Origin: Astrothelium macrocarpum
Taxonomy: Eukaryota; Ascomycota; Dothideomycetes; Trypetheliales; Trypetheliaceae
Length of the DNA stretch: 12,951 nucleotides
Assembly: GCA_021030915.1 (NCBI GenBank)
Contig: JAGEMR010000274.1
Location: 1 to 12,951, forward strand
Reading direction: 5' to 3'
The translations under genes were made by a program, and so were the position numbers. Below the pieces are notes generated by a model that saw only the letters and a program-made list of their open reading frames with translations, searched no databases and was not told the origin of the DNA. Of the stretch, positions 1 to 8,800 are shown piece after piece; the stretch's first letter is position 1; the number at the start of each line of letters is the position of its first letter.

Positions 1-1042
1 AATTTTAAAAAGGTAGAGTTCTATATGCGACGGTGGTGCACGATCTAGTTTGGTGCACGATCACGTGAAAACGGCTAGAGGATAAGCTAGCCTTTGCGCT
101 GCTTATCTAAGTCTTGGGCTCACACCACCAACACGGTGACACCGCCCAGTCCATTGCAGCCTCATCGTACCATCTACTTGATCGGCATATCGAACAAAGT
201 CGTGGTCGATTTGCAATGACTGACTCTTCATTAAGTTAGGGTCTGTTGGGATCAATGTCAAACTCCCTGATGAAAAAAAAAAAGCATTGGCTGATTCTAC
301 AACCTACCATAGTAAAGTGTTATAGCGTGCAAATATTTAACCTTTGGTGAGATGAATAAATCACACCATCATTGTCATGGCATTCTACCGTTAGAATCAA
401 GGTCCATTCGTTAATCCTACTAGACTGGACTATCTTAGGAAAGATGTCGCAACCGGGTTTCTCCGGGTTTCAAGTGGGTTTGTGATATCAGACGAGGCGA
501 CGAGGTACTATTCATCCTATTGAGGATTAAGGACAGCGAACTGGGTAGTGGCTTAGAAGCCAAGCGGCTGATCATTCTTATTGCTTGCCATGCTGCCGCT
601 TCCGGCAACAGCCCTTTGAAAATTTATTTGAAGTGCCAAGTCTAAGATTTACAAGCCTACATCTACGAGGAAAACTCATGTACATGATCTGTGTCTTGCA
701 CACTTGACGATGAATTCAGCAAAACTGTTCCTTACTAAGAATAAATAATAGACACGGCATTACTCCCAAGGGCCTTCTCATGCTATGACATATCGCTTAT
801 CCGCAGTGGGTAATACGTTCCCAATCTAGTTCTCACCCTGTTTCTGCCTCCAAAGTCTAAATCTAGCAATCTGATAACCCGTCTTCAAAACTCCTAAACC
901 GTTTCTGAATGCATCTTCCCAAGAAATCTCATAATCAAAGCGCCTTGCGTAGCATTGGAACGCCAATCGACCCTGCCGTCCCTGCCCTTCCTCTTTCCCC
1001 TTTTACCGCAAAACACCAAAATTATCCACCACCAAACATCTA
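1..1042. other. Intergenic 3' flank of the lipase gene, no gene seen
   Basis: No convincing coding region. Open frames near the right edge lie opposite or just past the C-terminal end of the minus-strand lipase and look like shadows. A minus-strand AATAAA (plus-strand TTTATT at 623-628) could serve as a poly(A) signal for the lipase, about 420 bases past its stop; this is a weak inference. The first 70 bases hold a 12-bp direct repeat next to a CACGTG palindrome, listed separately. Confidence 0.6.
34..68. repeat. 12-bp direct repeat with adjacent palindromic E-box
   Basis: TGGTGCACGATC occurs at 34-45 and again, identical, at 51-62, a 17-base period. The end of the second copy runs into the palindrome TCACGTGA (61-68), whose core CACGTG is the binding core of bHLH factors. 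The repeat and palindrome are seen directly; a regulatory role is only a guess, and the gene it might serve could lie to the left of the window. Confidence 0.5.
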
Positions 1043-3831
1043 TCACCTTCCCGGTGGCGCCAGTCCCCTCAACCCCGTACTCAAACTCCGCTTCCGCCTC
1101 ACCATCCCCATCGTTCCACTCAAATCCCCAAATTCCGCCTCCGCTCCCGCTCCACTCCACCTCATCTCCCTCCCCACCAGCAACGGCGCTGTCGCCGGCG
1201 TGCTCGCGCCATGAAACAGGCGCTTATACCGCAGCTCAGGCGTGCTCGGACGCGCATGCAAGACTGCATTATCCGGGTCTCGCAACGACGGGTTGTGAGG
1301 AGCGGATGTGAAGATGGCCGGGGCGGTGGGGGGAGGAGGCTGGAGGGGTTCGGGGCTGTTGAGGGTGCTGCCGCTGCTGAGTGCCAGGCCGGGTGCAGGG
1401 AATCGAGGCGTCATTTTGAGGTCTGAGAAAGGAGATGTCGGGTCTTGGTGGATGGATGCCGCAGCGGGGAAGGGTTTGAAGGCGTGGGAGGGAGTGGCGG
1501 GCTGGCTGGCGGAGGGGAAGAGGAGGCGTGATGAGGGCCAAAGATCGGGGAGGGGTGCGCTGGCGGAGGTGCCAGGGGGAAACTCGTCGGGAGAGGATGT
1601 GGGTGAAGGTGAGAGAGAGTCTTCGCTGGAGGCGTCAAGTTCGTCGTCGGCACCGGAGGAGGGGGATAGTAGAGTCTCGGTTTCCGAGGAGAAGACGTCA
1701 TGGACAGGCGGGATGGGGACTGTCAGGAATTTGGGGAAGGTGTGGTCAGCCGGTGCTGTGGCGAGAATTGGTGTGGCTGATTGATCAGAGTGCGCTTTGC
1801 GGTGGTGGATTGATTGTGGGGACAGGAGATTTGCTGGAGTCTTGCGATAAGGTGGTGGAGCTTTGGAGGAATCAGTACTCCGCGTTACCATGTGACGTGT
1901 TCTTGGTCTTGTTCGTCTTCTAGAACTCTGATGCAGGGGCCTGCTGGCCGAAGTCGACTGAGTGAATGCATTCATGCGGAGATCGACTTGGCTAGGACTA
2001 AAGACAACATAAGTCCTGAGTCGTTGGACTGCATCATCGAGGGCAAGCTCAATCGCGCAATGGTTTTGTATGCGGCTTAGTTTGGGCCATGTCGCACGTT
2101 CACCAGCAAGCATAGCTTGCAGCATGAATTCCGTTGTTGGATTGCTCAAAACTTTGGGAAAATAGGAGTAGGGTATTTCTGGAAATATAGTGATATCACC
2201 CGAATATCGTTGACTCAGAACGGATCGAAGCTTCATGCAGTAGTTCGGGAATATGCCAAGCTCAGCCAGGACGTGCATACGATGCAGTGCCTCTCCTTTA
2301 GCCAAATCAGCCATTGTGTGAAACCAGCTGGAGCCAGTAGTAACAGCGGCACACGAACGGTCAGGTTCTGTTCCAATTGTGTCGTCATCCTTGAGGAATG
2401 GCACGACGTGTGGATTGACCTGTGAAACGATAAAATGATTGACGTTGAACAGTTCAGCAAGTCGAGTCATAGGTAGATCATTGTCCACAGACCCGTCAAT
2501 CCAATGAGACTGGGATGGATTCCAGGGCACCTCAGCACCTGTCTTGGCATCTTTGGCAAGCAGAGATGCAGCCGAGAAAACCAAGGGAACAGAACATGAG
2601 GCAGCACTAACTATTGTAAGCACATTCGGGTTTGGAAGGTATTGTTTAGAGAACTTACACGGCGGACCAGATGATGACATTGGGAGCAGTGACATAGTTG
2701 AGTAGTCTTGGCAATTCATAAACACTCGCGCTTGAAACACAAATATTCAAGATCCGTCTTGTCCGGTTGTACGCCTCCTGAAAGGTCATGTCTCCCAAGA
2801 GATTTTTCATTACCCGAATTAAATGGGCAATATCAAAGATGGATCCATGCTTTAAGAATCGAGCAGCTTTTCGTAATATACTCTCTTCTTCACCTTCTTT
2901 CTCAAAGACATCCAGTTCGCCGTAGCAAAATTCCTGAACTACGACAGGAAGTTCAGCGTCTGTCTTTGTGCAAAGCACTGAACAGACAATGCTGCCAGCC
3001 GAAGACCCAGAGATGATGCGTGGAAGTAGTTTTGCTTCCCAGAGAGCCTTGACAACGCCTATGTGATTCATGCCAAATGTACCTCCGCCAGAGAGCAGCA
3101 ACGCACTTCGCCCGAAGGACTGCCGGGTTGCCAGAATCTGTTCCAAGACTCTTCGAGAGTCTTGTTCCGCCTTCATCGGACCCGCAGTAAGCTCCAAGAG
3201 TTTTGTGATCGTCTGACAAGCCGAGTCAATATAGCGCTCTATCAGCTCTTTGGTTCCGATATGCGAATGTTTGTATAAGCGTAAATCACCCATGCCACCC
3301 AAACCTCGCGTCAAAGAGGTTCGGATAAGGAATAGCATGCGCCCAACATCACAGCTGATGCGCGCATCGTCAAGCTGTTTCAGTCTTGCTTCTACTAGTT
3401 CTGCATCGTATTCTTCCGAGATCCGTTCCTGCTTCCAAACATCGTTTCCTTCAAGTATATCCAGATCCGAAGCTTGTTCACGCCAGTCGTCGTACGTTGT
3501 TGCCTACATAGAATAATCCCCATCAACCACTCGTGCTATTCAAACGTCATTCGTATTAACCTACCGTTTTCAACCGAGAGTATAATATTCTCTTCTCACT
3601 TTCCTTCTCCGCGGTTTTCCATCCCTGCTCTTCTGCTCCCACATTTCGAAAGCCTTCAACGATGGACTCGAGAGTTCCTGTAGGGTTTCGCGCTATACGG
3701 GCTAAAGGCGCTATCAAGGAGTCGTAGCTTTGCGCTTTGCGTAGTCTTCGTTTTTGGCCGTCTTCGGTCTCGGCGGTCTCGTGCTTACCGGAGTTCGAAA
3801 GAATGGTAGACGCGTCCGGAAGCAGAAACAT
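1043..3831 (-). CDS. Patatin-like triacylglycerol lipase (Tgl3/4/5-type, DUF3336 + patatin), 3 exons
   Basis: Exons are 3831-3565, 3503-2659 and 2606-1043, giving 891 aa. The first in-frame ATG (3831) begins MFLLPD; the frame stays open about 90 bases upstream but has no other ATG. The N-terminal part (about 75-225) resembles the DUF3336 region of fungal lipid-droplet lipases. The patatin domain (about 220-420) has the oxyanion loop GGGTFG (228-233), the nucleophile elbow GSSAG with Ser257, and the catalytic Asp408 in DGSVDNDLP. Splicing restores the family stretch IWSAV-A-ASCSVP. After about residue 560 comes a tail of some 330 residues rich in Pro, Ser and Thr, probably disordered. Known relatives (yeast Tgl3/4/5) hydrolyse triacylglycerol on lipid droplets, and some have phospholipase or acyltransferase side activities. 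Which Tgl orthologue this is cannot be told by eye, so no symbol is given. No membrane helix is evident. An overlapping upstream ORF may dampen translation. Confidence 0.9.
2607..2658 (-). other. Intron 2 of the lipase gene (52 bp)
   Basis: The donor is GTAAGT and a CTTAC branch-like motif lies shortly before the acceptor. Two AGs sit 4 bases apart (ATAG ending at 2611, TTAG ending at 2607). Only TTAG keeps the frame: it gives GT|T GCT GCC (V-A-A) and joins the conserved SAV and ASC. The upstream AG would place TAG directly after the junction codon. Confidence 0.85.
3504..3564 (-). other. Intron 1 of the lipase gene (61 bp)
   Basis: Phase 0, donor GTAGGT, acceptor TATGTAG. It joins SRLKT to ATTYDDWREQ, the expected continuation in this lipase family. 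Without removal the frame meets TAA at 3558-3556. The branch site is not obvious. Confidence 0.8.
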
Positions 3832-3844
3832 GCTTGAGCGCCAT
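3785..3844 (-). other. Upstream ORF overlapping the lipase start codon
   Basis: An ATG lies 13 bases upstream of the lipase ATG in another frame and opens a 19-codon ORF that ends in TAA inside the lipase coding region. Its context has C at -3 and G at +4, while the main ATG has A at -3, so leaky scanning to the main start is plausible. It matters only if transcription starts upstream of 3844, which is not known. Confidence 0.45.
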
Positions 3845-4880
3845 ACGTACGATGAGAGAACAGAGAAACTTGAAGTCAAATGGTCACAGAGAAGTGGCAG
3901 GTATAAGCTGGGCTGGTGTTATGGAGAATGGTAGGTAGTATTCGGGACAATGATGTCGGCTGGCTCCTTTGCCATTACGACCGGCACGACTATGATTGGT
4001 CCATTCGTCGGCGAGCTTTGGTTCATCGAACCAAGATGAGAAGAATCCAAAACAGGGGATCCCTTTTCGAGCTAGGTTACTATGAATGATGTACACGCAT
4101 AGAAAGATTTTAGGTATGCCGGCAGCATACGCGGACCGTTTCCGTGAGAATTAGAAACGCGTGACCACTGACGCCGCTGATTTGGAAACCTCTCGCCGGT
4201 GCTTACATGGGCCAATCTTGACTTTTCAGCTCTTGTATGGCTTCATGTCTAAGGCATGTCCCAGTGCCCCTCGGTCAGCTGCGCCAACACCATCGTCCAG
4301 GCGCCCGTGATCCCATTCCTCCTGGCGCGTGATGCTGTACGAGACCACATAATGAAGAGATGGAGAGGTCGGTGGAAATCGACCCGATCGAGACCATCGA
4401 AGGTCTTTTTTTGGGCCTTGCACATTCACATGCTTCAATTGAAGCGGTCTGCCTCCACGAAACGGGTTTTTGGTGCAGAGAGGGAGCTGCCCACGTTCAA
4501 AATCAATCTGCTTTCAAATGGAGCCCAAAACTGTCCTACCTTCTACAATGTTGCAGTGGCATTACGGTCGACCATTTCCATGTAGCCTTCCCAGTTCATG
4601 TAGGACGGTCAGCTGTTAGAACGTCATGCACATCGTTTCCAATGTAACGGGAATCGCGCTCCAATGATGTAAACCGATTCCATGGAATGGTTGCAGTCAT
4701 ATCGGAACGGGGACCCAACTTTTCATTGTCCATATACAAATCCTCAGATTTCTCGGTTTAAAGCGCTGCTTTCTGAAAATGTTTGGATCACATCACCTGA
4801 ATAACCAAGAGTCGGTTGAAAAGAAGGACTGTGATCACTCAAGAACACAAATGGTTGAGTATACGTTAATTTGTCTCGAC
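3832..4880. other. Intergenic region upstream of the lipase and downstream of the CoA-transferase
   Basis: About 1 kb between two minus-strand genes. It should hold the 3' UTR of the CoA-transferase (right part) and the promoter of the lipase (left part). Plus-strand open frames at about 4256-4647 have no recognisable domain and are probably chance. One CCTCGG core, the motif of fungal fatty-acid regulators FarA/FarB, lies at 4269-4274, about 440 bases upstream of the lipase ATG. Such hexamers occur elsewhere in the window at chance frequency. Confidence 0.55.
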
Positions 4881-6285
4881 TTAGATTGCACCTATCTGCT
4901 TCAAATCTTTGATCTGCTTATCCGACATGCCGATTTCTTGGAGCACCTCGTTTGTATGTTCGCCCAGGAATGGCGCTCTCGCGCGAATTTCACTCTTGTT
5001 CTCGCTAAATTTGACTGGCGGACCAATCATCCTAATTTCTCCTCTCTCAAACGCGTCAAAAGGTTTGGACTGTACCATCTGCCGTGGTCCCGCTTGAGGA
5101 TGCTCAAAAGCTCTCTCAATCGAGTTGACAGGACCATGGGCCAGCCCACTGTCTTTCAGTATCTCCATAAGCTCTTCCAATGTTCTCTGTTTACAGAAAT
5201 CATTCATGATGTTGTCTATCGTTTCGCGATTTTGCACTCGGCTGGGGTTGGTCGCAAAGCGTTCATCTTCTAACAGCTCCGTGCATCTGAATCGTTCGCA
5301 GAGCACTTTGAATTGACGATCATTGTTGGCGCCCATGGCAAAATAGCCATTTTTGGTTTCGTACGTATCATACGGTGCGATACTGGGATGTGCAGAGCCA
5401 TATCGTTGGCCTTCTAATCCTAGATTGAGCCAGTTCACTCCAATGTTTATGAGAATTGACAACGTGCTTTCGAGAAGGGAAGCATCGATCCTCTGGCCTC
5501 GCCCAGTCTGATCTCGAGCACGTAGGGCAGCCAGAATTGCGCCGTGTGTGTAGAGACCTGTCGTCATGTCCATCATCCCGACTCCAGGTCGAACAGGCTT
5601 GCCAGTCTTCTCCCCAGAAATGTGCATGAGACCACCTTCAGCTGCAGCTATGGCATCATATCCAGCCCTGTTGGCATACGGTCCAGTCGATCCGTAGCCG
5701 GAAATTGAGGCATACACAATTTTAGAGTTGACTTTGGATACATCTTTGTATCCAATGCCAAGCTCATCTGCCTTGCCAGGAACGAAATTTTCTAGAAAGA
5801 CATCGGAAGTCTTGGCTAGCTCATACAATGCGGCTCTTGCTTCTTTACTTTTGAGATTCAAGGTTATGGAACGTTTGTTTCTGTTTACAGCTGTGAAATA
5901 GACAGAAATCGGCCCTCGGCTCTTGTCCCATTTCTGATCTTCGCCGTGTACTTTCCAATGGCGTGTATCATCTCCAGTCACGGGTTGCTCAACCTTGATA
6001 ACCTAGAATTTTGGTTTAGCCACTTTAAGTATTGCGCTCTGTTGAAAAACTTACATCTGCACCATAGTCTGCAAGAATTTGTGAGCAAAAAGGGGCTGCA
6101 AGTATACGTGATAAGTCTAGCACCCTTATTCCTTTCAGAGAGCCGTTGTTCTTGACGGGCTCAACGACCGTTGAGTATGAATTTGTCTTGTTTGAATCTG
6201 CTCGTAGTAAAGATTTTTGAGGTACCTTTGGGGTAAAGTGTGAGGTCAAGAGCCGAAGTCGTACGTGCGGTGATGTGTTCGGCAT
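4881..6285 (-). CDS. Class III (CaiB/BaiF) CoA-transferase, SUGCT-like, mitochondrial, 2 exons
   Basis: Exons are 6285-6055 and 6002-4881, giving 450 aa, close to animal SUGCT in length. Residues 1-47 are rich in Arg, Lys, Ser and Thr with few acids, like a mitochondrial presequence. The family N-terminal block follows at 50-84 (KGIRVLDLSR, then ADVIKVEQP after splicing). NRNKRSITLNLK (117-128) and the SGYGSTGPYA stretch are typical. Asp222 in VGMMDMTTG aligns with the aspartate that forms the acyl/CoA intermediate in formyl-CoA transferase. No peroxisomal C-terminal tripeptide is seen (ends IGAI). The family moves CoA between acids; SUGCT uses succinyl-CoA and glutarate, related dicarboxylates or hydroxymethylglutarate. 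Resemblance to SUGCT and to bacterial CaiB-type enzymes is clear, but the substrate cannot be read from sequence. It lies head-to-head with an acyl-CoA dehydrogenase across a 294-bp promoter, suggesting a shared pathway and co-regulation. Confidence 0.93.
6003..6054 (-). other. Intron of the CoA-transferase gene (52 bp)
   Basis: Phase 0, donor GTAAGT, branch-like CTAAA, acceptor TTCTAG. Removal joins LADYGAD to VIKVEQP, reconstituting the most conserved N-terminal block of CaiB/BaiF enzymes. If retained, the frame stops within 9 codons. Confidence 0.95.
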
Positions 6286-6579
6286 TTTGTCTCAACAACC
6301 ACACATAATATTTTCCTACTTGATAAATAGTTTAGTCCAGAACTCACACCGACACTGTGCACCTCAATTCAATGTCCACGCTTTTACATCAAAGCTTCCT
6401 CGCGCTGATATATGGACTTGAAAGTGGGACTAGCCCCGCATTGCTTTCCCGGTTTCGCTCCGAGGCATGCTGCAGTTGAACCTTGTGGACGAAGAATTGA
6501 AGATGCAGTGGGTTCCGAAATTATCTGAAAGGATGGTGTGTGATATTTCGTGGAGCGTGCATATCGATTTGGTGGCTCA
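6286..6579. promoter_or_regulatory. Bidirectional promoter between CoA-transferase and acyl-CoA dehydrogenase
   Basis: The two start codons point away from each other across 294 bp, so both core promoters must fit here. CCGAGG at 6460-6465 matches the core bound by the fungal fatty-acid regulators FarA/FarB (Ctf1-type). One chance match in this length is not unlikely and the same hexamer also occurs in coding sequence, so the site is only a candidate. A TATA-like GATATAT lies near 6408 on the plus strand. An ATG at 6467 opens a 44-codon plus-strand ORF ending at 6601, which would overlap the dehydrogenase starts if transcribed. Confidence 0.7.
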
Positions 6580-7930
6580 ATGGCATTCAGAACCATGGTA
6601 AAGGTAAAATCAGCGAGCCTCTAATTCTACCCACATTTGATAACAATTACGTTTGTAGTACGTTGCTTCTTGTCGAAGATCAGCTCTGCATCGCCACAGG
6701 AATTTGCTGCATACGATACCGCCCTCACGCCAAATACACACTCGAGCCCGCGAGTATTTACCTCCTTTGCCAGATCTCACAGAATCCCAAAGCACCGTTC
6801 GCTCAGCAATATCCAAAATTTGCTCCAGCTTTCCTGACGAATACTGGCTGAACATTGATAATACCAAACAATGGCCTAATGATTTCACCAATTCCATTGC
6901 CAGAGATGGTTGGCTGGGCATCTGTATGCCTTCAGCATATGGTGGCGCAGATTTGGGCCTTGCTGAGGCGACTACAATGATGCAGACAATTGCTGAATCC
7001 GGGGGTGGCATGACTGCAACGAGCAGTATCCACATGAATATCTTTGGGCTATCTCCGGTAGTCAAATATGGCAGTGAAGAGCAGAGAAAGCGATATTTGG
7101 TCCCGCTGATCGAAGGCAAGGAAACAGCTTGCTTTGCCGTTACGGAGCCAAATACAGGACTCGATACCCTGAAACTACAATCACTAGCCGTCAAAGATGG
7201 CGATGACTATGTCCTACGTGGTCAAAAGATGTGGACGAGTACTGCTCAGCGAGCAGAGAAAATCCTCATTCTCGTGCGGACCACACAGTTGGAGGATGTT
7301 GTTAAACCGTCGCATGGTCTAAGCTTATTCTACACGGATTTGGATAGGCACAGAGTTCAAACTACAGAAATACCAAAGATGGGACGGGCTGCAATTGATA
7401 CGAACTCGCTTTTCTTCGACGATTGGAGGGTACCTCAAGCGGATCTGATTGGAGAAGAGGGAAATGGCTTCCAATTAATTATGCATGGTATGAATGCTGA
7501 GCGCATCCTTCTTGCTGGAGAAGCGCTTGGTCTTGGTTATGCCGCACTTCGCCGCGCCGCAAACTACGCTGCAGAACGCTACGTCTTTGGCCGAGCAATT
7601 GGTCAGAATCAAGGGGTTCAGCATCCACTTGCGGATAGCTGGATTCATCTTGAAGCTGCCCGACTCATGGTCATGCAAGCAGCGCGCATGTACGATGCAG
7701 GGTACTCTACTGGTGAATATGCCAACTCGGTCAAATATCTGGCTGGCGAAGTTGCCTTTACAGCGTGTGAGCGCGCCGTAATGGTGCACGGAGGCATGGG
7801 CTACGCCAAGGAGTATCATGTGGAGCGTTATTTGAGAGAAGTCATGATCCCACGAATCGCCCCGGTAAGCAAAGAAATGTGCCTCAACTATGTAGGTGAG
7901 AGAGTTTTGGGGCTGCCTAGATCCTATTGA
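6580..7930 (+). CDS. Mitochondrial acyl-CoA dehydrogenase, IVD/LCAD-type catalytic base, 2 exons
   Basis: Exon 1 is 6580-6603 (MAFRTMVK) and exon 2 is 6659-7930, giving 431 aa. The first 45 or so residues are Arg-rich and almost free of acids, as in a mitochondrial presequence, and much of this is split by the intron. A second ATG at 6595 has the better context (ACCATGG) and would give 426 aa. The family order is complete: FAVTEPNTGLD (acyl-CoA dehydrogenase signature, Leu176 where Ser is usual), W200-T-S (flavin contact), RYVFG (315-319), and HGGMGYAKE...R...E near the C-terminus. The catalytic Glu of MCAD and glutaryl-CoA dehydrogenase (motif YEGT) is absent; IAPVS stands there with Pro410. 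Glu289 in NAERILLAGE matches the base of isovaleryl-CoA and long-chain acyl-CoA dehydrogenases. The enzyme should oxidise an acyl-CoA to the 2-enoyl-CoA and pass electrons to ETF. The substrate is unknown; the paired CoA-transferase suggests an acid activated by CoA transfer. Confidence 0.92.
6604..6658 (+). other. Intron of the acyl-CoA dehydrogenase gene (55 bp)
   Basis: Donor GTAAAA, branch-like TGATAAC, acceptor TTTGTAG. An alternative donor GTAAAG at 6598 lies 6 bases upstream and would drop only Val-Lys without changing frame. The intron is needed because a TAG (6656-6658) closes the exon 2 frame just upstream of TACGTTGCT and exon 2 has no good ATG of its own near the presequence. Confidence 0.75.
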
Positions 7931-8414
7931 CCCGATCATGAACACTTCCACTTAGTCATGCGTAATATGAGATCAAACTTCACCGGAAATCTGTCAGCAC
8001 GATGATCCTGACGCCTCAGGATGGCGCGTCAACACGCTGGGGGTTCCTTGACTGAGCACGAGGAGGCACGAGCCATTCATGCAACGGCAGGAACCGTCGC
8101 ACGAGCTGCCGTAGCTGAGGGCCAGGCTGCATCTTCAGCGTTGCCCCTGTTCTTCTCCCATCAACCGTTCAACTCTCACTTTAGGCATCAGAATTGTGTC
8201 TGTTATCATTCTTACATGAGATTTGTACAGCTTCTGATGCGCTGAGCTGAATATTGAAGAATTGGGCCGGCGCCGCAGCATAAACACCCCCGCTAGCCAA
8301 TGGCAGTCTATCATTTATTATTTGAAAGTCATTCCCGTCAAATCTTCCGAGCCAATCGCATATTACACCATGTCATGCCTTGTTGGGGGGCTTGACTCTT
8401 GTGTATCATATTGT

Positions 8415-8436
8415 CGATTTTGTCGTCACAAAATCG
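8415..8436. repeat. Perfect inverted repeat, 9-bp stem, 4-base loop
   Basis: CGATTTTGT and ACAAAATCG flank the loop CGTC. It lies in the intergenic region 415 bases upstream of the beta-trefoil gene. A stem of this size is close to chance expectation for a window this long, so a function is not claimed. Confidence 0.5.
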
Positions 8437-8766
8437 CTGACTGGCGAGGATTGCTCCTGGGAGCCTTTCCGTCTTTGGTATTCCAGACCTTGCCGAGGCC
8501 AACCGAAATTAAATGTCTGGACCTTGTTCTTCAGCTTTTCATCACTTGCCCCCGCAGCCTCCAGGCTCTCTGTTACTAGGCAGCACTACCCAATGTTGGC
8601 TGATTGATACAAGGCAGTACCGAGTATTGACTCAGTCCATAATATAAGAATGGCTCTGCTCCATTCCTTGCCTGAGCGGGTCCCCAAATCCCCGCAGTTA
8701 TGTGGTTTAATTATGCCATCAGCCCTGATGAATGTCTCTTTTAACACTGCTTTTCAGTCTGTCAAT

Positions 8767-8800
8767 ATGCCATGAACTAATGTTTAACTTTTCTCTTTAA
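8767..8800 (+). promoter_or_regulatory. Three consecutive short upstream ORFs
   Basis: ATG-CCA-TGA (8767-8775), ATG-AAC-TAA (8772-8780) and a six-codon ORF plus stop (8780-8800) overlap end to end, 50 bases before the beta-trefoil ATG. They count only if transcription begins upstream of 8767; the pyrimidine-rich tract after 8800 may instead mark the transcription start. Confidence 0.3.

Noticed and set aside
1308..1923. Plus-strand Gly/Arg/Glu-rich open frames
   Set aside because: They mirror the C-rich low-complexity tail of the lipase and lack any independent sign of coding.
4256..4647. Overlapping plus-strand open frames of 95 and 109 codons in the intergenic region
   Set aside because: Two overlapping frames of similar length, no recognised motif, no clear promoter or splice continuation; consistent with chance.
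4779..5273. 164-codon plus-strand open frame
   Set aside because: It lies mostly opposite the CoA-transferase coding sequence, has no domain, and is explained by the composition of the real minus-strand gene.
6610..7194. Long minus-strand open frame opposite the dehydrogenase
   Set aside because: It is antisense to a gene whose family motifs are all on the plus strand; no homology or motif is recognised in the shadow protein.
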